Below are positions 63,802 through 64,000 of a stretch of DNA of 64,000 nt, in pieces. The stretch is from CAMWXW01 sp051650105 (lineage in GTDB: Bacteria; Desulfobacterota; Desulfovibrionia; Desulfovibrionales; Desulfovibrionaceae), in NCBI GenBank assembly GCA_051650105.1, contig JBOFIJ010000003.1:54513-118512 (forward strand), given 5' to 3'. Under the pieces are notes generated by a model. The model had not been told where the DNA came from. It saw only the letters and a list, made by a program, of their open reading frames with translations, and made no database searches. Position 1 is the stretch's first letter. Each line of letters starts with the position of its first letter. The translations under genes and the position numbers were made by a program.

Positions 63802-64000
63802 TTATTCTTTCCTGTCATGGCTTTCCTCACCCCACTTATATCGAGGATTTCCCGTTGTAAACCAATTAAAAAGCATATCAAGGTCTTCTTTTGCTATATG
63901 TTTTTTGTCTACTATATGTTTTTGGATATTGTTAGAAACTCCTCGTACTCTTCTTTCATAGTTTCCAGAAAGTCTTTAAATATGCTATATTCATTTTCTG
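63802..64000 (-). pseudogene. Second copy of the unknown family seen at 47483-48015 (runs off the window)
   Basis: Read leftward, the sequence gives EYSIFKDFLETMKEEYEEFL, an in-frame TAG, and then KEDLDMLFNWFTTGNPRYKW before stopping at 63802. It is clearly related to EYERYKNCLENM and LDILLEWFTRGNPRFEW of the relic at 47483-48015, but diverged. The TAG lies in a short duplicated AAAAACATATAG-like stretch, so slippage may have caused the break. The 5' part is outside the window. Confidence 0.55.

Overview
The window looks like a chromosome segment of a host-adapted, strongly AT-rich member of the Desulfovibrionaceae, most like Lawsonia intracellularis. The reasons are a complete Qrc-type quinone reductase operon (hexaheme cytochrome, TAT-exported molybdopterin-like subunit without its iron-sulfur cysteines, four-cluster ferredoxin, NrfD), a known hallmark of sulfate-reducer-type electron transport; flagellar and non-flagellar type III secretion genes preceded by sigma-54-type elements; a very large autotransporter; long gene-free stretches; and many decayed genes. 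The species is an inference from gene content, not a database match.

Layout. 1-2.5 kb: the end of an NCS2 purine permease, tRNA-Ala(GGC), and a flavohemoglobin gene that stops before its reductase domain. 2.8-10.4 kb: two tandem CgeB-like glycosyltransferases, then flgN-flgK-flgL-fliW behind a good sigma-54 site. 10.7-15.3 kb: a MerR-type regulator and a type III secretion block (sctT, sctU, SctW/YopN-like gatekeeper, TyeA-like protein), with sigma-54-like sites before both sctT and sctU and a degenerate copy of the sctT 3' end between them. 15.5-24.2 kb: alr, lptD, and qrcABCD with a strong terminator. 24.8-40.6 kb: a flavodoxin-fold reductase, an M16C metalloprotease, the 1,918-residue autotransporter, an AddA-like helicase-nuclease and lepA. 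41-47.3 kb: a tiny membrane-peptide ORF, the CDP-sugar genes rfbH/rfbG, a long gene-poor stretch, and msrA-msrB.

47.5-64 kb is an accessory region and the most unusual part. It holds a single 3,108-codon gene for a giant toxin-like protein. This carries a Cys/His/Asp arrangement typical of YopT-family (C58) cysteine proteases of the LifA/Efa1 type, followed by a long hydrophobic segment like the pore-forming part of large cytotoxins. Around it lie relics: two copies of an unknown gene family flanking the region, a more GC-rich surface-polysaccharide pseudogene beside an 11-G tract, an 85-bp displaced piece of the toxin gene, and a frameshifted OLD-family ATPase/nuclease. Next to the OLD relic is one continuous 661-codon ORF that fuses a 5-cytosine DNA methyltransferase to an HpaII-family restriction endonuclease, with an internal ribosome-binding site and start at the junction.

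How the parts may work together (inference): the sigma-54-linked type III genes could export the giant protein, which has no Sec signal and a Ser/Thr/Asn-rich N-terminus. The autotransporter and CgeB enzymes shape the surface and flagellum, and msrA/msrB and the globin deal with host oxidants and nitric oxide. The decayed toxin, polysaccharide and defence genes fit a genome undergoing reduction.
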